43,375 bases of DNA from a virus. Where the stretch lies: positions 1-43,375 of IMG/VR virus record IMGVR_UViG_3300030329_003572, one strand, 5' to 3'. The notes beneath the pieces are model-generated. The model did not search any database. It had not been told where the DNA came from and saw only the letters and a program-made list of their open reading frames with translations. The first letter of the stretch is position 1. The number at the start of each line of letters is the position of its first letter. Below, in pieces: positions 1-8,538 of the stretch. The position numbers and the translations under genes were made by a program.

Positions 1-115
1 GGCTCCCGCCGCACCGGCTCCCGCTGCACCGGCTCCAGCGGCACCGGCCGCACCGGCCGCACCGGCTCCCGCTGCACCGGCTCCCGCGCCTAGAGCAGCG
101 CCCACAACTGGGGCC
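1..115. repeat. GC-rich Gly/Ala-coding repeat at left contig end
   Basis: Imperfect 6-15 bp units built from GCACCGGC, GGCTCCCGC and GGCTCCAGC are read on the minus strand as Gly-Ala. The same repeat family continues at the right end (about 43140-43375). Copy number across the junction is unreliable because assembly stopped inside it. Confidence 0.9.
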
Positions 116-687
116 GCCATACCAGCAGTAGCGGCAGTCAAGACAGCAGCACCAGCAGCCATCGCAATCTGCTTCTTCTGGGCACTCTTGGCCTCCCTCT
201 TTGCCTCTGCCATGACAGATTCCCGATATCTGCCCAGAAGGTCGGGAGCCTCTTGCCTTCTCTCCAAATGGAGATTCGACATATTGTTGTAGTAACCACT
301 GGTTAGAGCAGAGGCACCGCCGGGTCGGTAAGTTTGGAGGTTCGCAAGACCCTCTCTCTGCACCATACCAGCTTGCCGAGCAAGCATATCATTCCGACGA
401 GCGGCAAGAGCGTCAGCCCGATGCTGGGCTGTCAACCCATAAAATGCGTCAGGAGGCAAACTCGGGTATCCGAACTCGTCCATATCCTGATCGTAAAACT
501 GACCAGCCGCACTCTGGGTCTTCCAATAATCGTAATCTGGAATGAATCCCCGTTCAGCCCAGGAGTCGTATTGATCCCTCCAGGCATTGGTTCCTCGTCG
601 ACGACGACGGGGAGCACCTTCAGGATCCTGCCCCTCACCAATACCAGAGCCAAAGAAACTATAGGCGGGGTTACTACCGTTGGTCAT
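1..687 (-). CDS. Gly/Ala-repeat virion protein, N-terminal part (gene continues across the contig ends)
   Basis: The ATG at 687 opens a frame that runs off position 1 without a stop, giving about 229 residues. It begins MTNGSNPAYSFFGSG and has an Arg-rich stretch near residues 25-29. Residues near 60-165 are charged and helical, with many Arg, Ala and Gln. A hydrophobic Ala-rich segment (IAMAAGAAVLTAATAGMAA) follows, then GAGAAGAGAAGA-type repeats to the edge. The partner piece is at 42667-43375. Joining the ends directly leaves the frame out by one base. Merging the shared 7-bp end GGCTCCC restores it and gives about 462 aa. The position between tail genes and large internal virion genes suggests an internal virion or ejection protein. 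That role is inferred from context only; no family is recognised. Confidence 0.8.
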   Translation of the reverse strand, partial: MTNGSNPAYSFFGSGIGEGQDPEGAPRRRRRGTNAWRDQYDSWAERGFIPDYDYWKTQSAAGQFYDQDMDEFGYPSLPPDAFYGLTAQHRADALAARRNDMLARQAGMVQREGLANLQTYRPGGASALTSGYYNNMSNLHLERRQEAPDLLGRYRESVMAEAKREAKSAQKKQIAMAAGAAVLTAATAGMAAPVVGAALGAGAGAAGAGAAGAAGAAGAGAAGAGAAGA

Positions 688-694
688 AAGATCA

Positions 695-1168
695 TCACCT
701 TTCAAAAAGCTCCCAGTCGGATTCGTATTCGATTGTAATTAGCATCTCCGATATTGATTTAGCATCCGTACTAAACGAATCATCATTCTGCTTGAGGAAT
801 CTCAGAACAAGAGGTTCGTGATAACCAAGAGTCCCAGACGTAACTACATTCTTTAGAGGGTAACCAGATTTCATTGATTCAATTGTCCCATCCAAGAGGA
901 TCCTCTCCTCGACTTCATTCGTCTCAGGATGGATGATCCTCCAATCAAGGTTCAGGGAATCTAGTGTGCTATCAATTGTGAAAATTACGGCCTTGATCTC
1001 TCTCCCAATCGAGGATCCCAACATCCAGTCCACTTTGGGGGTCGAAAGACCCAGATTGGATCCAAGAGAAGACAGATTTCTGCTCAGGGTTGGGGATGTC
1101 CTGGAGAATGGAGACCTCATTTCCGGGAAGTGGCCTCCCCCATAAGTCAGTAGATCGAAACTTGTCAT
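695..1168 (-). CDS. conserved-position virion module protein, unknown function (157 aa)
   Basis: The ATG at 1168 overlaps the stop of the nozzle-like gene by 4 nt (ATGA), implying translational coupling and co-expression with the tail genes. The first 50 residues are Ser/Leu/Gly-rich (SRTSPTLSRNLSSLGSNLGL). The rest alternates beta-type strands (IKAVIFTIDS, LDWRIIHPE, MLITIEYESDWELF). No motif or signal peptide is visible. A small tail or head-tail accessory protein is plausible from position alone. Confidence 0.85.
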   Translation of the reverse strand: MTSFDLLTYGGGHFPEMRSPFSRTSPTLSRNLSSLGSNLGLSTPKVDWMLGSSIGREIKAVIFTIDSTLDSLNLDWRIIHPETNEVEERILLDGTIESMKSGYPLKNVVTSGTLGYHEPLVLRFLKQNDDSFSTDAKSISEMLITIEYESDWELFER

Positions 1169-4100
1169 GCGATCCTCTGGACCTCCACCACTATGTCTTT
1201 CACCTTCACATGGCAGTTACTGATTATCTCGATCTTCAATTGGGAATGCTCATGCTGACCAACTCCTGTATCGAAAACGGTCCGATAATCCGTGAGCCTC
1301 GTCCCCCACTGGTCTTTTGACAGTCTACCTCCACCAACGTAGTAGCTCGACCCATCCTCCTCTATCACCGAGACTCTGGCGTAGGCATAATCACTAGCCC
1401 CGTTCTCAACGTCGTGAATAATCGTGATCTGATTTACCGCGCTCTTGTCCACCCCAAAGGCAGAGAACGGGGTTATCAGAGTCATCAAAGTCGCGTTCGA
1501 TTCCAAGACAGATGTATCTGTCCACGTTGCGGCACTGGACGCCCCTGTAGGATTCAGAGTGACGCTACCGCTTCCTGAGTCCGCCCCAGCCTGACCCCAC
1601 CACTCAAGGTCTCCCGTCGAACTCCTGATGAACATATAGGTGTCCTTGGAGATAAGCGACGAGGTGATAGAGCCTGAACTGAAAGAGGCCGATCCAGTCG
1701 CAGCCGCCGCCGAGGAAGTGTGGGAAGTAGTGTCGGACGCATGATCCACGAATCGTGAATCCATCTGATAGATGTTGTTGTCCTCTTCAAGGGCAAAAAT
1801 CCTCCAATTCCCATCAGCGTCTGGCATCCTTTCCAGATCAACGATGTCGTTCCCAGCGGGCATACGGTGCGTGGAAAACGAACCCGTCTTGTAGTTGAAA
1901 GCAATAATTAGATCATTTGTCTCTGTGCTAAGACGATCATCGACATCGTGCCTAGTCCAATCTGATGTCGGACCCGTCTCGGATGATCCGTCTGCCGTCT
2001 TATCCGAATCGGTTCTGACGGCCCACATCACAAGAGAATTGTCTGGGTCGTGAACACCAACCGCATTCCACATCATGTGACGGCTATCGGAGACCAGTGT
2101 GTCCCAGATACCTTTGATCTTGGATCCAATGAACTCCGGGGCGGATCCGCGTGTCAGGATCACGGGTCCCTCACGGGATAACCATGCAACCCCGTTCGGT
2201 ATCTCAACCATTCCGTTAGGGGTGCATGAACCATGCGAGTCCGACACAACCGATGCCGGTGCTCCAAGAGGGGACCTACCCCAGGAAATCGAATAGGTTT
2301 CGCTCTCCGTGCATAGGATCACAGACTGCGATGACCGGGCCATCCCCCTCACATCGGTCCCACTCACACTATCAAACAACGCCCTGTTTATCGAAGGAGT
2401 GATCCCAGGATGACCAACCTCGGAATGTAGGACTTGCCCCACATTCATCTCCAATTCCATTGGCTCCGCAGACGTTATAGATTTCCGATTCCTATACTTG
2501 CCATCCTCAAATCTCCACCACTGATTTAGAACCTTGTGATGTGACCCTGGGTACGCCTCTACAAACGGGTCCACAATGGATTCAACCAAACGGATCTTGT
2601 TCCCGCTAGAATTCGGATCGGGGTCGGTCCTCAATCGGGCCGTAGATCCTTGATACCCAGACGAAAGTCTAAAACCTCCAGACCACTGACCCCACTGAGG
2701 CGGGATCTGCTTGTTATAGAATCCGGTCTCACTTCTGACCATGACGTATGAATCGTCATCATCTAGGAGAGTGGATTTTCCGTACTGAACAAGGGTTTCT
2801 ATCTTCTCAAAGTTCAGAGGACCATTTGAACTGATATCCCCTCCATACCAAGTGACCCCGCGAACAGTGACCGCGCAGGAAGCGCCAGTCGGCATCTGCT
2901 CGATCACCGGATATCTTGGAAAGGACTTCCATGAGGTATTCTCAGCGATGTCCTTGTCGATCACAACACGGCATAGCGTCCCATTCACACCAGTCGAACC
3001 CGTTGTGAAATCCGTCACCTCTGCAATGGGATAGAACCCGGAGGAAGCACTCCCATCCGTACCCGTTGTGTAGATAATCGCAGACATGCCAAAGCATTCC
3101 GGCATGACATATTTGGGATCTACTACAAAGACAACCAGGACGGAATTACCGCCACCCGAAGGCGTGGTAAAAGTAACCTTGTGCGGTTTACTCGGGAGGC
3201 CGACCTCTCCTGTGAACCTATTCTTGTAGGCAACAGATATATACACATACTTGCCAGCTTCCCACCCCACAAATCCAGGCCCTCGGCCTGCCCCCTCCTG
3301 AGTTATTCGAGACCACTGACCTTTTGGAACACCTAAAGCCCTGGTTGCCTTTGTGATTGGCTCATGGTCTCCCTTTCCCCTGATCGTTGCGGTCAGACAG
3401 TGCCCATGTCCAGGGACGGCAATGATCAAGTCACCATTACAAACATGAGCGTTTACCTTCCTTCTTGGAGGGCAATCAAAGTATTGATTGTATAGGGGCG
3501 GTGCATTAGGGATCCAAGCGGGGACGTAGTTCAAATAATCTAACCCGTCCCCTGAATTGATCGGGTTACCCCAATACTCCCATCGAGTATTAGTCGTGGG
3601 ATAACTGATCGAACCATCGTAGGACACGCCTAAAAACCCACTGTCCTCCCAATCAAGGAGATCCTCCCCGACCCAACACGAAACGGCCCTCTTCTCCACC
3701 ACCGTGTTTAGATGTGACTCTGGCGCGTAGAAGGAGGATTCTCCAATCACTACGGGATACCCGTCCACCCACTTCAGACCGTGAGCACGGTTACACCTCG
3801 GAACGAAGACTTTCGACCCATCTTCAAGATAGGACCAACTGGAAGAGTCCAAACTCTGGACCCGGATAGCCGTAGTGCCAGTGACAATCGCGCTGTATTC
3901 CCCATGCAGAACAGCCCTCGACCCCCCTGTTGTCATCAGGTGTAGGTGCAGATAGACCTTGATCGTGGAGCTTCCGACCTTCAATCCGTGACCAGAATTC
4001 CGCTCTCCGGGGCGTGTCGGATCACCCCTCTCCACATCAATGTATAATGTGGTTTCTGAAGATCCGCGAGAGACGAACTGCGCGTATTTCGTGTTTGATC

Positions 4101-4311
4101 GACTAACGCACGGAGCAGCCTCTGCCAGCCGGGGGGTCCCAGCCTTGGCAAACCCTGGGAACCTTTCGATCTCAGTGCCATCTCTGCCTACGACGGCACC
4201 CTGAAGAGTAGAAAACATCCCGGCCCCAGGAGTCAACTCAGAAGTATCCGATACACCACCCCACACAGGAGACTGACCTTTTAGACTGAATTCGACAGAC
4301 TCGTTAGGCAT
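1165..4311 (-). CDS. tail nozzle / tail tubular protein B-like (1048 aa)
   Basis: A large beta-rich protein that starts with KGQSPVWGGVSDTSELTPGAGMFSTLQGAVVGRDGTEIERFPG split over residues 8-52. This order (bait segment, GGVS, then a 'gave/have rank-and-file residues then RPG/FPG' pattern) resembles the N-terminus of podovirus nozzle proteins such as T7 gp12, which form the distal tail tube. Position directly after the head-tail adaptor gene fits. The middle is full of Gly/Ser/Thr/Trp strands, including ILCTESETYSISWG around a propeller-like section. The C-terminal quarter (after residue 850) has a Ser/Ala/Thr-rich linker and then a jelly-roll-like segment ending in VKVKDIVVEVQRIA. The family call is moderately sure; the extra C-terminal domain could be a receptor-binding or carbohydrate-binding part. 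Confidence 0.7.
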   Translation of the reverse strand: MPNESVEFSLKGQSPVWGGVSDTSELTPGAGMFSTLQGAVVGRDGTEIERFPGFAKAGTPRLAEAAPCVSRSNTKYAQFVSRGSSETTLYIDVERGDPTRPGERNSGHGLKVGSSTIKVYLHLHLMTTGGSRAVLHGEYSAIVTGTTAIRVQSLDSSSWSYLEDGSKVFVPRCNRAHGLKWVDGYPVVIGESSFYAPESHLNTVVEKRAVSCWVGEDLLDWEDSGFLGVSYDGSISYPTTNTRWEYWGNPINSGDGLDYLNYVPAWIPNAPPLYNQYFDCPPRRKVNAHVCNGDLIIAVPGHGHCLTATIRGKGDHEPITKATRALGVPKGQWSRITQEGAGRGPGFVGWEAGKYVYISVAYKNRFTGEVGLPSKPHKVTFTTPSGGGNSVLVVFVVDPKYVMPECFGMSAIIYTTGTDGSASSGFYPIAEVTDFTTGSTGVNGTLCRVVIDKDIAENTSWKSFPRYPVIEQMPTGASCAVTVRGVTWYGGDISSNGPLNFEKIETLVQYGKSTLLDDDDSYVMVRSETGFYNKQIPPQWGQWSGGFRLSSGYQGSTARLRTDPDPNSSGNKIRLVESIVDPFVEAYPGSHHKVLNQWWRFEDGKYRNRKSITSAEPMELEMNVGQVLHSEVGHPGITPSINRALFDSVSGTDVRGMARSSQSVILCTESETYSISWGRSPLGAPASVVSDSHGSCTPNGMVEIPNGVAWLSREGPVILTRGSAPEFIGSKIKGIWDTLVSDSRHMMWNAVGVHDPDNSLVMWAVRTDSDKTADGSSETGPTSDWTRHDVDDRLSTETNDLIIAFNYKTGSFSTHRMPAGNDIVDLERMPDADGNWRIFALEEDNNIYQMDSRFVDHASDTTSHTSSAAAATGSASFSSGSITSSLISKDTYMFIRSSTGDLEWWGQAGADSGSGSVTLNPTGASSAATWTDTSVLESNATLMTLITPFSAFGVDKSAVNQITIIHDVENGASDYAYARVSVIEEDGSSYYVGGGRLSKDQWGTRLTDYRTVFDTGVGQHEHSQLKIEIISNCHVKVKDIVVEVQRIA

Positions 4312-4314
4312 CTT

Positions 4315-5634
4315 TTATCTCAAGTCGTAGGGACTGCTGACATATCTTCCGTTCCTCACTGTCGGATGACGAACTTCCCTAACTTGGATAGCAGTGTGCT
4401 GCATCCTCTTTGTCTTGTTCAGATATGATCGCATTCTCCCATCAGCAGCAGACTTCATCGCTGCGACCGTTTGGAAGTAAGTCATGTCTCCCTGCCTCTC
4501 TGCGATACGCAACACAGCCGACAATATGACCGACTCATCAAATTGCCGGGGGACAGCACACCTGTCCGTATCAGAAAGCATGTCTTGCCATCCAATCTTG
4601 TAGATTACGAATACGGATTCGCCTCCGATGTTCTGAGACATCCTGACACGAATTCCCGTGTTCTCTTGGTTCATGTTCAACAATGACCAATCCACAGGTG
4701 TCCTAGATGGGCTGCGTAGAATGTCGATCAGAGTCTCAACGCGGGTTGGCAACTCAAAGGTTTTCCCGCTGTCCGTGGAGGTCAGGGTCATGGTTTCCTC
4801 GCGCTTAGTGAACAGCGCCAAGTCACCCAAGTCCGTCATCACCTCATTCTGAGCAAGATTCAGTTGAGTATCCAAATAGGCATCCGTCAGGTTCCTATTG
4901 CCACCCCTAGAGATCCTGTCCGACAACAAAGTCCTCAACTGAGCCAGCGTCCTTCCGACGTGCTTTCCTTCTTGGGGGACAACGTATTTATCTTGGGCAT
5001 CCCAACTGTCCACCCCCAAGCCCGCCGCACTGATCATCATGCCCCAATAACCAGCATCCTTGGTCGTAAACGACCTGGATACATTGACACCCCTATCGAG
5101 GTAGGTCAAAGTGGGGTTCTCATCATCGTCGTTGTTGACAAATCCACGGAGTCGGACCCCATTCTCCTCGTTTGTAACCGTGAATCGGATCTCCTGGAGA
5201 ACACCAAGCTCTGTCGAACTCACCTTCAACATGCTCGAAGATACGTCAACATTCGTCAGCGCATCCTCTTGCCCCCCGGTCTGCTTGTTATACCTATAGA
5301 AGAACAAGTCGCAGTTTCCAGTAGCGGTAAAGACCAGACGCATCTGATACCCGTCTTTCGGAGAATAGGACGCCGACGTAACATCCGAATCCAATCTAGC
5401 AAGAAGAGAGATGTATTGACCTGCTCCGAAGCTGGTCACAACAACATTCGCCTGGATGTGTTGCTCAGATGACTGGGGGGGATTCTCCGATTGCCAAGCA
5501 ATGGCCGGGGACCCTGATGATCTCTCCGCTACCCCATTACTGACGGCGATCACCTTGGAGGCAACGCTCGTCCAGTTCGTCATCAAGTCATCTTCAAAGT
5601 CTTCGGAAACTCTAACTTGAGGACTGTGTGCCAT
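4315..5634 (-). CDS. head-tail adaptor with N-terminal lectin-like (LamG/jelly-roll) domain (439 aa)
   Basis: Start chosen at the ATG (MAHSPQVRV) at 5634, preceded by GAAGA and just after the TAG of the zinc-ribbon gene; a TTG four codons upstream is less likely. Residues 1-210 are beta-rich with the order 'FEDDLMTNWTS...YISLLARLDSD...GYQMRLVF...CDLFFYRYN...IRFTV', typical of concanavalin-A/LamG-like sandwich domains. Residues about 220-330 (LAQLRTLLSDRISRGGNRNLTDAYLDTQLNLAQNEVMTDL) are helical and resemble podovirus adaptor/tail tubular A proteins, which sit between portal and nozzle. The C-terminus (MKSAADGRMRSYLNKTKRM) is helical and basic. The adaptor assignment comes from helices plus position between capsid and nozzle genes. 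A lectin-like fusion on an adaptor is unusual. Confidence 0.65.
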   Translation of the reverse strand: MAHSPQVRVSEDFEDDLMTNWTSVASKVIAVSNGVAERSSGSPAIAWQSENPPQSSEQHIQANVVVTSFGAGQYISLLARLDSDVTSASYSPKDGYQMRLVFTATGNCDLFFYRYNKQTGGQEDALTNVDVSSSMLKVSSTELGVLQEIRFTVTNEENGVRLRGFVNNDDDENPTLTYLDRGVNVSRSFTTKDAGYWGMMISAAGLGVDSWDAQDKYVVPQEGKHVGRTLAQLRTLLSDRISRGGNRNLTDAYLDTQLNLAQNEVMTDLGDLALFTKREETMTLTSTDSGKTFELPTRVETLIDILRSPSRTPVDWSLLNMNQENTGIRVRMSQNIGGESVFVIYKIGWQDMLSDTDRCAVPRQFDESVILSAVLRIAERQGDMTYFQTVAAMKSAADGRMRSYLNKTKRMQHTAIQVREVRHPTVRNGRYVSSPYDLR

Positions 5635-5635
5635 T

Positions 5636-6097
5636 CTAATCTTCAAACAACAGGCCGTGACGCTTCAATAGGGGACGGCCTTCGTCTCTCCATACGTGTT
5701 GATTTCCGGTAGTGCGCTGGACACACCTAAATAATTCCGCCGGGATAGACCCGACGTGCCTCATTTCCCCATCTTCACGACGGGAGCCACTTCGCAGCCT
5801 CGCTGTTTCCTTCGCAGCCGCACGATTGCCAGCAACAACTTTCTTCATGTGTTGCTCTTGCTGGGCCGGGGTCCTGTACCCTTGGGCCTGATTGCGCCCC
5901 GGCTTTGAGGGATCATAGAGCGTTTCGCCCTTACGGTTCCCCTTTACGAGACCAAGGGGGGTCTGACCGTGCCAGACCCTGAACGTGTCAACACCCCCAC
6001 AACTGGGGCACTCGGGGCTATCTGGACGCTCATCAGACATCTTTGCCTCAATGAACCATCCAAACCCACAAGATTCACAGTCGTAGGGGTATTTCAT
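5636..6097 (-). CDS. zinc-ribbon protein in the virion operon (153 aa)
   Basis: Begins MKYPYDCESCGFGW, and has two CxxC knuckles at C7/C10 and C30/C33 (ECPSCGG), the layout of small FmdB-type zinc ribbons. The remainder is basic and polar: an Arg/Gln/Ala helical stretch near residues 75-110 and a C-terminal QHVWRDEGRPLLKRHGLLFED. It lies between the major capsid gene and the adaptor gene and its stop nearly touches the next ATG. It may be a head completion or assembly factor. The zinc ribbon is visible; the role is inferred. Confidence 0.8.
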   Translation of the reverse strand: MKYPYDCESCGFGWFIEAKMSDERPDSPECPSCGGVDTFRVWHGQTPLGLVKGNRKGETLYDPSKPGRNQAQGYRTPAQQEQHMKKVVAGNRAAAKETARLRSGSRREDGEMRHVGSIPAELFRCVQRTTGNQHVWRDEGRPLLKRHGLLFED

Positions 6098-6107
6098 CGC
6101 TCAATTC

Positions 6108-7148
6108 CTATACAACGGCTGCGGTTCCGCCAGTCCCTGCACGGATGTTGTCGCACTGCAAGCCCATTTCTGCAACGCAGAAGCCCTCAGTAGCATCGCC
6201 AACCACCGCAAGTGGAACGTGGGACAAACCACGCAGCACCGTCCGGTGATACATATCCGGCTCGATGATGAAGAAACACGAAGACTGCTTATCAGTCGTG
6301 TTCGCAGAGGACGAGATCGGATAGTCAAGCGTCGTTGCAGCAGTCATGTAGCGATCCATGTTGATGTAGATATCACCGTAGTCGCTAGAGAAGACGTCAA
6401 TCGTCTCGTCCATCGTCTTGAAACGCTGCGGACGGGTCGGCGTGAACGTGTTTGCCGATCCGTAAACCAAAGCGAATTCAGAGATAACTCGCTTGAGTTC
6501 ATTCCCACATAGCATCAAAGATCCGTCGATGTTCATGCCATCATTCCAAGCATCGCCCAAAGTGGCATGCAACTGAGCGCGAGTAAGGTCGGCAGGAGTT
6601 GCCTGATAAAACGGATCATTCCTGAAACTGGCAAACGCCTTACCGTTGATGTTGTAATCGGTATTTCCGTCGCCAAGATCCGTTTGGTAGAGAATCCACT
6701 GACCAAGGCCAACGGTGGATCGCGCACTAGAATCTGATGTCACGACAGCAGTCGAAACACCCCAGTGCATGTTGTATTCCATCTGCTTCATTGTAGCGAT
6801 GGATGCCTTCCACACTTGGTAATTGTATGCGTCGGTCATCCCCGCCTCCTTGACGGCGCGGCGGGAGTTTGCAACATGCACTGATTCCATGACGATGGAA
6901 AGTGACCCAACTGCGCGGGTAACTTCCGAGCCAGCGTTGACAGAAGGGGTCACACCTTCGCCTTTGTTTACCACCGCTGTCGGAGTGGACAATTCATCCA
7001 TTGCCCAATCGTAATAGGTGTCGTGAACTTCCCTGGAGTCGAGAAGAGTGTTCAGCGGGGTATCCGCTGGGGTCATAATTGCGATCAGTTCAGAAAGATC
7101 TTCGCGGATCGTTGTGCCACCATAGGTGACATTGCCTGAATAAGCCAT
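6108..7148 (-). CDS. major capsid protein, SU10/DUF5309-like (346 aa)
   Basis: The N-terminus reads TTIREDLSELIAIMTPADTPLNTLL, followed near residues 65-85 by a YYDWAMDELSTPTAVVNKGEGVTP segment. This is the signature start of the DUF5309/SU10 major capsid family (HK97 fold): a helix ending in 'P..TP', then a W-x-x-D strand. Length fits. Later segments (DGSLMLCGNELKRVIS, DIYINMDRYM, FFIIEPDMYHRTVLRGLSHVPLAVVGDATEG) match the repeated 'copy of capsid P-domain' pattern including the 'EpD' strand. GAGG lies 10 nt upstream of the ATG. It follows a scaffold-like gene, as usual in phage head modules. Confidence 0.88.
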   Translation of the reverse strand: MAYSGNVTYGGTTIREDLSELIAIMTPADTPLNTLLDSREVHDTYYDWAMDELSTPTAVVNKGEGVTPSVNAGSEVTRAVGSLSIVMESVHVANSRRAVKEAGMTDAYNYQVWKASIATMKQMEYNMHWGVSTAVVTSDSSARSTVGLGQWILYQTDLGDGNTDYNINGKAFASFRNDPFYQATPADLTRAQLHATLGDAWNDGMNIDGSLMLCGNELKRVISEFALVYGSANTFTPTRPQRFKTMDETIDVFSSDYGDIYINMDRYMTAATTLDYPISSSANTTDKQSSCFFIIEPDMYHRTVLRGLSHVPLAVVGDATEGFCVAEMGLQCDNIRAGTGGTAAVV

Positions 7149-7173
7149 TTAGCTACCGTCCTCTAATAATTCG

Positions 7174-7956
7174 TCATCCTTCGATGCCGAGTTGATGATT
7201 TATGTAGTCCAGTCCAGCCTTGATCTGACCACCACGACTCTTGCCCGACCGGGCATCAGCCATAGCCGACACAACCTTATCCAGACTATCTCCAGACTGT
7301 GGAGCGGCCTGAGATTTGGTTGATCGAGGCTTTGCAACTACATGCGAATCGGGCACCTCTGCACTCTGCTGAGATGCACCCTCAGTAGCGAAGAGTTCTG
7401 GTGAGCGGGAGTGGGCTAGAGTCCTAGCGTCATCTGCGCTCATTCCTGGGAATTCCTTCTGAACGGAATGAAGGGCACCGGCTTGCTGGATACTATAGCC
7501 ACCCTCCTCCATCAACTTCCACTTAGCAGAGACCTCGCTTTCTAGCGGGGGCCGCGTGGAGTCCGCATGGAGTTGAGCGACCTGATCCGCAGTCCAGGCC
7601 ATTCGTTGTTCATCTGAAAAGTCTCCCCATCCATCGGGACGATCTTTACCCTCATAGATGTTAGACAAGGCTTTCTCTCGATTCACCTTCTCCAGTTCAC
7701 TTCGCAATTCTGCCAATTCCTGATCCTTATCGTTCAGCTTGGCCGCAAGCGAATCGAATCGGGACTTCGGAATTCGCGGTTCGCCATCATCCTGGGGAAC
7801 AGGTTCATCAACTTGCCGAGGCTCGTCGATTTGTTCCTGGTCAGAATTACTGGCCGCTGGCGGTGAGGTCGGGGATTCCTCAGTTACACCCTGATCGCCT
7901 GCGGGGATTCCTCGCGCTTTCCTGATTACTTCAAGTTGTTGTTCGGTTCCACTCAT
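7174..7956 (-). CDS. scaffold-like protein (260 aa)
   Basis: Acidic, low-complexity N-terminus (Pro, Glu, Asp, Gln) with a coiled coil at about residues 68-98 (LNDKDQELAELRSELEKVNR), a middle helical part, then a Ser/Gln-rich linker and a C-terminal helix rich in Lys/Arg near KSRGGQIKAGLDYINHQLG. This composition and position, directly upstream of the major capsid gene, is typical of phage scaffolding proteins that organise procapsid assembly. There is no sequence motif that proves it. GGAG sits 8 nt before the ATG. Confidence 0.7.
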   Translation of the reverse strand: MSGTEQQLEVIRKARGIPAGDQGVTEESPTSPPAASNSDQEQIDEPRQVDEPVPQDDGEPRIPKSRFDSLAAKLNDKDQELAELRSELEKVNREKALSNIYEGKDRPDGWGDFSDEQRMAWTADQVAQLHADSTRPPLESEVSAKWKLMEEGGYSIQQAGALHSVQKEFPGMSADDARTLAHSRSPELFATEGASQQSAEVPDSHVVAKPRSTKSQAAPQSGDSLDKVVSAMADARSGKSRGGQIKAGLDYINHQLGIEG

Positions 7957-8035
7957 GGTTCACGACTCCATATACAGTGATTTCATCTGATCGAAAGCCT
8001 GCATGTGCTGATGAGACACATCGGCCTGTTGACAC

Positions 8036-8191
8036 TTACCGTTTTACGCCAGGAGCTTTCGCGGCGGGTGCCGATCCCTTCGCACGGATCTCATCCTTTG
8101 CGAGGTAACTAGCACTTGCTGCCGGAAGCGATCCCGTAGTTTGACGCTTCTTGCTGCCCTTGTTGACAGACAGTTTGCCTTTCTTTGTCAT
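8036..8191 (-). CDS. small basic protein (51 aa)
   Basis: ATG at 8191, TAA at 8036-8038. The product starts MTKKGKLSVNKGSKKRQTTG and ends PAAKAPGVKR; it is rich in Lys, Ala, Ser and Gly, with no acidic patch apart from KDE. It lies 2 nt after the stop of the 114-aa gene and before the scaffold gene, with AGAAGAGAA upstream. It is probably a real, coupled small head-module gene because the frame fills the gap exactly. A DNA- or scaffold-interacting role is only a guess. Confidence 0.65.
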   Translation of the reverse strand: MTKKGKLSVNKGSKKRQTTGSLPAASASYLAKDEIRAKGSAPAAKAPGVKR

Positions 8192-8193
8192 GG

Positions 8194-8538
8194 TTAGGTT
8201 CTCTTCTGGGGTTTGCGACTCTTCCTTAGCGCCTCCAACTCAGAGGTTAGGTCATTGAGTCTGGATAATATTGTTTCCGACGTGCTCCGAAGCTCCATAA
8301 TAACCTCGATGCGGCCAACGCACTTCCCAATGAGAAACTGCGATGGCTCCTTATCATCATCGGATTGAATCAAAATTTGATCACTCGAAAGCCTGTGTTC
8401 CAGGTAAGCCTGAAACTGAGGCAGTTTGATCACCTCTGAGAGAGCCTGCTGTGCGCGGAGCCTCTCCACCAAAGAACGCTCCCTATTCAGGAACCTCTTA
8501 TCATCCAGGTTCTTCGACAGATCTTGGATATACGACAT
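8194..8538 (-). CDS. coiled-coil protein of the head module (114 aa)
   Basis: The ATG shares one base with the portal stop (TAATG), so it is coupled to the portal. It is helical throughout with heptad-like leucines (LSKNLDDKRFLNRERSLVERLRAQQAL and SETILSRLNDLTSELEALRKS) and a basic end (RKSRKPQKRT). Unknown family; a portal- or scaffold-associated assembly protein is possible from position. Confidence 0.8.
   Translation of the reverse strand: MSYIQDLSKNLDDKRFLNRERSLVERLRAQQALSEVIKLPQFQAYLEHRLSSDQILIQSDDDKEPSQFLIGKCVGRIEVIMELRSTSETILSRLNDLTSELEALRKSRKPQKRT

Noticed and set aside
4864-5472. 202-codon plus-strand open frame
   Set aside because: Lies opposite the adaptor gene; its product has no domain and no ribosome site. 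The minus frame has clear neighbours and coupling.
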